Assembly: GCA_947846985.1 (NCBI GenBank)
Contig: CANTUZ010000007.1
Span: 28,958,355 to 29,022,354, forward strand
Source: Fratercula arctica
Taxonomy: Eukaryota > Chordata > Aves > Charadriiformes > Alcidae
Direction of reading: 5' to 3'
Length of the DNA: 64,000 nt
Shown: positions 60,436 to 64,000 of the stretch, one piece after another
Position numbering within the stretch: position 1 is the stretch's first letter
How the letters are laid out: every line of letters begins with the position of its first letter
Made by a program: the position numbers and the translations under genes
The notes under the pieces: generated by a model
Told to the model about the DNA's origin: nothing
Database searches by the model: none
Seen by the model: the letters and a program-made list of their open reading frames with translations, nothing else

Positions 60436-63400
60436 GGTGAGCCGTAATGAATTGTTATGAATGTCTTTCTGTTCAGAAAAATAATGAGCAGAAATTCAGC
60501 ATGGTTATGATCCTGTGAATTTTCACATTGAGGTATGAATATTAACAATGCTAAGAATGTGCTCAGCAAGAATGGAAGTCTGATATACAGAAACTGAAAA
60601 CCACATGCATGCGTCGCACTGTTACTGTATGCAGTACGGTTGCTTATTCAGCCCAACATATCAGCATTTTAAATTTGTCATCCTTAGTACTTATGTTTTG
60701 CTTATCTTTTCACTTGATATCACAATATAAACTTCTATTTGCTGAAACAATCATTATTTAAAGAAAATAACTGCATCACTAAAATAATAGTAACTTTTTT
60801 ATTCATGCATGAAAAAGTAAGCTCTGCAGTAATGAACTAAGAATGAAAAAGTATGTCATCTGTGGATTGTAATAGAAAATACACTGAAATCCAATGAAGT
60901 TTGCTAGCGATTGTTTGATGTATGTGTTTAGTTAATGTTAGTGGACAAAAATAGATGGCACTTAATTATTTGCTTGTAGTAATCGGCAGTCTCACTGGAA
61001 GTGTTTGCAGATCAACAGGGGACCAAACCCACATGAAAGTAAGTCTACTTCTTTGATGCAGTCATCACTGAAGTATGTTGTATGATTTATGACCAAACTG
61101 CTTGTGGAACACCTACCAGTAGTGGACAAGCTGATACATTTTGCCTTCACTAAGGAAAACACCACTTTTTCTTGTCTTGAAGTGAAGAGAATGGCAGCTG
61201 CAAGATCACATAGAATTTTTAAAAATATTTTCTGCTTAACTCATGGTTTAAGACAACTTATTTCAAATAATTGTAGCAAACCTTATTTAATAAACAAGTA
61301 TGATCATTAGCACATACCATTTTCCACGATACCTCCATTTAAAAAAAAAGCCTAGGAGGTATTTGCTCTGTGTCCAACAGTATGATGGCAAGAAGTAAGC
61401 ACATTAGAAACCTATCATTCAGCCTAGTACATTAAGTAATGAAATCAGAAGGTAAGAGAAAGAGATTTTGTGTGTTTGTCAACCTCTGACAATTTGAAAT
61501 CAATAAGAATTTGATAATGTTGAACTATACCCAGGGATAATTTCCTAGTTGATTTTTTCCCCAGCCATCCTGCTTTACCCATACTTTCTTTTACTTCTCA
61601 GCTGAAAAAAGAGATATGTAACACAGGGTATATTGGTATAATTAACAAAAAATAGTGTGTTGAGTGGGATAAATATAATGAGAAACAAATTATCTTGTTT
61701 ATAGTTCGCACTGTCCTAAACAAGATATATTTTACTGGCAGCCTTACAAAGCTAGATTCCTTTACATTTCTCAGTGGAGCTTGCCTCATGTGAGGTATAA
61801 AATTAAGTAAGAGATTGCTTTTTAAAGGAAAAGTAGGTCAGTAATACCATTTAGTAAATAGATGTCATTTTTCAGCTTTTATGGTATAAAATGCACCAAC
61901 ACTTTGGGAAATTTGGATAAAACAAACAGAAGTTATAAAACTCCATAACTTTAGAGTTAAAATAGGTAGTAATAAATGCAAGGAACCATGTGCTGATTCA
62001 TAGGTTAAATTACATTTTTGATGGCTATGCTATGTACCTGGGTGTTTGCTCCTTATTATTAGGGCCATCTTTTGTCAGTGGAATACCCTTGAGTGCTTTA
62101 CATCTCAGGAGTCCTTAATAATGCAGGAGATGATTAAAAAAAAAATACCACATTTCCACCTTTTGAGAATAAAGTGTCACACAAGACAAGATGCACACAG
62201 GGTTATTTATGGTTATCTAACATTTACATAAAGTGTTGAAAAAAATATATTCAATTTACATATTTTTCTGGCAGGGAAATAAAAATTAATAGCACTTTAG
62301 GAACAAAAATAGATTATTTTTTTCTAAGGACTTCTAGAGCAACTATTTGTAATTTTTTTGATCTTTGTGCTTTTCTGCTAATCAAGGAAGTCATACACTG
62401 TGACCTCAGCTAAGCTCAGTAGCACTTTCAAAGGAACTTGCGTAGAAAGTAAGAAGAACAGAAGGATCTGAGGATATGAATTCCCCTGAAAAGGGAAAGA
62501 TATTTTAAAATTAAATATATTTAACAAGAAGTAGTCTTGCTCCTTCTGATTGTTTATAATTAGAAATTACTTGATATTCTCACTTTGATGTTCAACTAAA
62601 GAGCAACACACATTTCAAATAGTGAGTGTTGACTAGAATGGTGAAGTTTGATCGGGCAAACTTTTATTTATTTAATTTATTTTATTTAATGGGCAAGATA
62701 ATATTAAAAATATGGGAGTTTGGGGAGGATTAGAGTTCGTTCATCAAATATATTCCTTTTTGAAAACCAAGCCGTGGGTGAAAGCAGACCCGTTACTGTT
62801 TGTGGAAACTTCTGGCTAGCTCAGCGGTATCTGCCAGTCTTGATGAAACACTGAAGCCATCGGTCTTTGGTTTAGGCTAAAAAAGGGAATATAAGATTAA
62901 ACTTTAGCCTCTTGATTAACAGAATTAATTATGGAAATGAGAATACAGTAAGCCCATTTGCTCTCTGTGGAAACAAGTGCACTATATGCTCTCTGTTGAA
63001 ATAAAAAAAAAAACATTCCCATCTGTTTTGCTGATGTGAGGACAGCTGTAAAGTCCCCAAAAGGGAGAGAGCAGTTACAGAGAACTGAAGTCACGGATCT
63101 GCAGGTTTGGTGCCCAGCCTCACTGGTAATTCTGTGAACTTCTGCAAATCAGCCATTGGAAAATAGATTTTGATAATACAGTTTGTACAATTGTAAGACA
63201 ACAGACCTGCTTGAAAATTGTGGTAAAGGTATAGAAGACAAGTCTGCTTTACAAAGAACTCTGTAAATCTTGACTTTTTTTTTTTTTCATGTGCTTATTT
63301 GCTTGGAGTTACTAGTTGGCATGCATGTTCTGTCAGTACAGGTAACAGAATTAATTTTCTTCTTTCTTCGTCAGCTGGCAGGAGGACACTGAAGTTCGTT

Positions 63401-64000
63401 AACAGTCGAGAAGCACTGTGTAGTATTCTATTGTTAAATGAAAGCTTCCAGAAACAAAAAAAAAGGAAAGAAAAAAAGTTATCTCTGACTTTTACTCAGT
63501 ATTTCATAAACAACCATCCAAGTCAAAATTGATCAGTCATAGTGTGAAAATAGTGACATAACATATGTTACTGTTCTTGTTCAGTGATAACACCAGTTTT
63601 GGTAGATGGGTAGCCTTTTCAAAGCTTTGATCAGGTACTTCTGCATTAACTATAGCTGGGGCTTCATTAGTCTAGAAAAGGATTTATTCTGCTGAGTTCT
63701 TGTGATGAAATTCTGGGATAAAAATATAAATAGATCAAAAACCTAGTTCTTATTTTGTTACATAAACTTTTGCTGATCTTTTAAATGTTCTGTTACCACA
63801 CCATGAGTAAGTGCGTATCCCCCCTTATATTAGGTATTTCACCTAGTGAGGTAATTAATTTTAGTATCGGTTATTACAGAAATTGAAAAATAATTTTTAT
63901 TTTAAATTTTATAGCAAAACCATGTTCTGATTGGAGAAATGGCACTTCTTAAATATCCTGGTTTTTTCATAGTAATTTTAAAATTACTTATGGATTCAGT
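60436..64000. other. AT-rich non-coding DNA, nothing recognised
   Basis: Short A/T runs (for example 63002-63012 and 63277-63288). A good 3' splice-site shape at 63374 (polypyrimidine then CGTCAG) opens a plus-strand frame to 63532 but has no partner donor. A MIR-like snippet near 63100-63160 is too weak to call. Confidence 0.5.

Noticed and set aside
63100..63165. MIR-like sense-strand snippet
   Set aside because: Match limited to scattered short words; not enough for a call.
1..64000. CRISPR arrays, operons, prophage or plasmid modules
   Set aside because: No regularly spaced repeats, no dense gene packing and no Shine-Dalgarno-led frames; splice-site-like signals and CR1/LTR elements show vertebrate DNA.

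Overview
The window looks like AT-rich nuclear DNA from a bird, with no protein-coding gene I can call confidently. Three things point to a bird. A CR1 LINE 3' end with the ATTCTATG terminal repeat lies at about 36811-36860. An older CR1 reverse-transcriptase fragment lies on the minus strand at about 45234-45520. A solo LTR at about 47681-48191 resembles, from memory, an endogenous-retrovirus LTR common in non-galliform birds. Interspersed repeats are sparse otherwise, and A/T runs broken by CC or GG doublets (5337-5370, 15822-15869) are common. There is no bacterial-style gene packing, and the longest ATG-initiated frames (about 160 codons) look like chance openings. I read the window as intergenic DNA or part of one or more large introns.

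Layout. Positions 1-700 hold a short GC/CpG-rich block, a 39-bp tandem duplication and one exon-like unit. From 0.7 to 15.8 kb is plain AT-rich DNA with a strong G-quadruplex motif (2326-2350), homopolymer tracts, a (TTA)9 and a (CT)n microsatellite. One minus-strand poly(A) signal plus poly(A) tract (8161-8218) sits next to a short protein-like frame. From 15.8 to 18.3 kb is the most structured stretch. On the minus strand it holds a CpG-rich open frame ending at a strong 5' splice site (18082), a 63-bp exon-like unit with good sites on both sides (16265-16327), and an AATAAA followed by a poly(A) tract (15887-15854). These fit together as the 3' end of one undescribed minus-strand transcript, but this is a hypothesis.

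From 18.3 to 36.8 kb are an AT-rich low-complexity block (19850-20110), several stretches whose texture suggests conserved non-coding DNA, two more exon-like units (24960-25049 minus, 27756-27844 plus) and one unrecognised 104-codon minus-strand frame (26578-26892). From 36.8 to 48.2 kb are the recognisable mobile elements: two CR1 pieces, a possible MIR-type relic and the solo LTR. A perfect 17-bp-stem hairpin (45181-45219) lies just beside the older CR1 piece. From 48.2 kb to the end is plain AT-rich DNA with a conserved-looking block near 50.9-51.3 kb, a minus-strand G-quadruplex motif (57985-58004) and a CpG-containing block near 59.4-59.7 kb.

All exon-like calls come from reading splice sites and frames by eye. 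Vertebrate introns contain many such pseudo-exons, so confidence is kept low.
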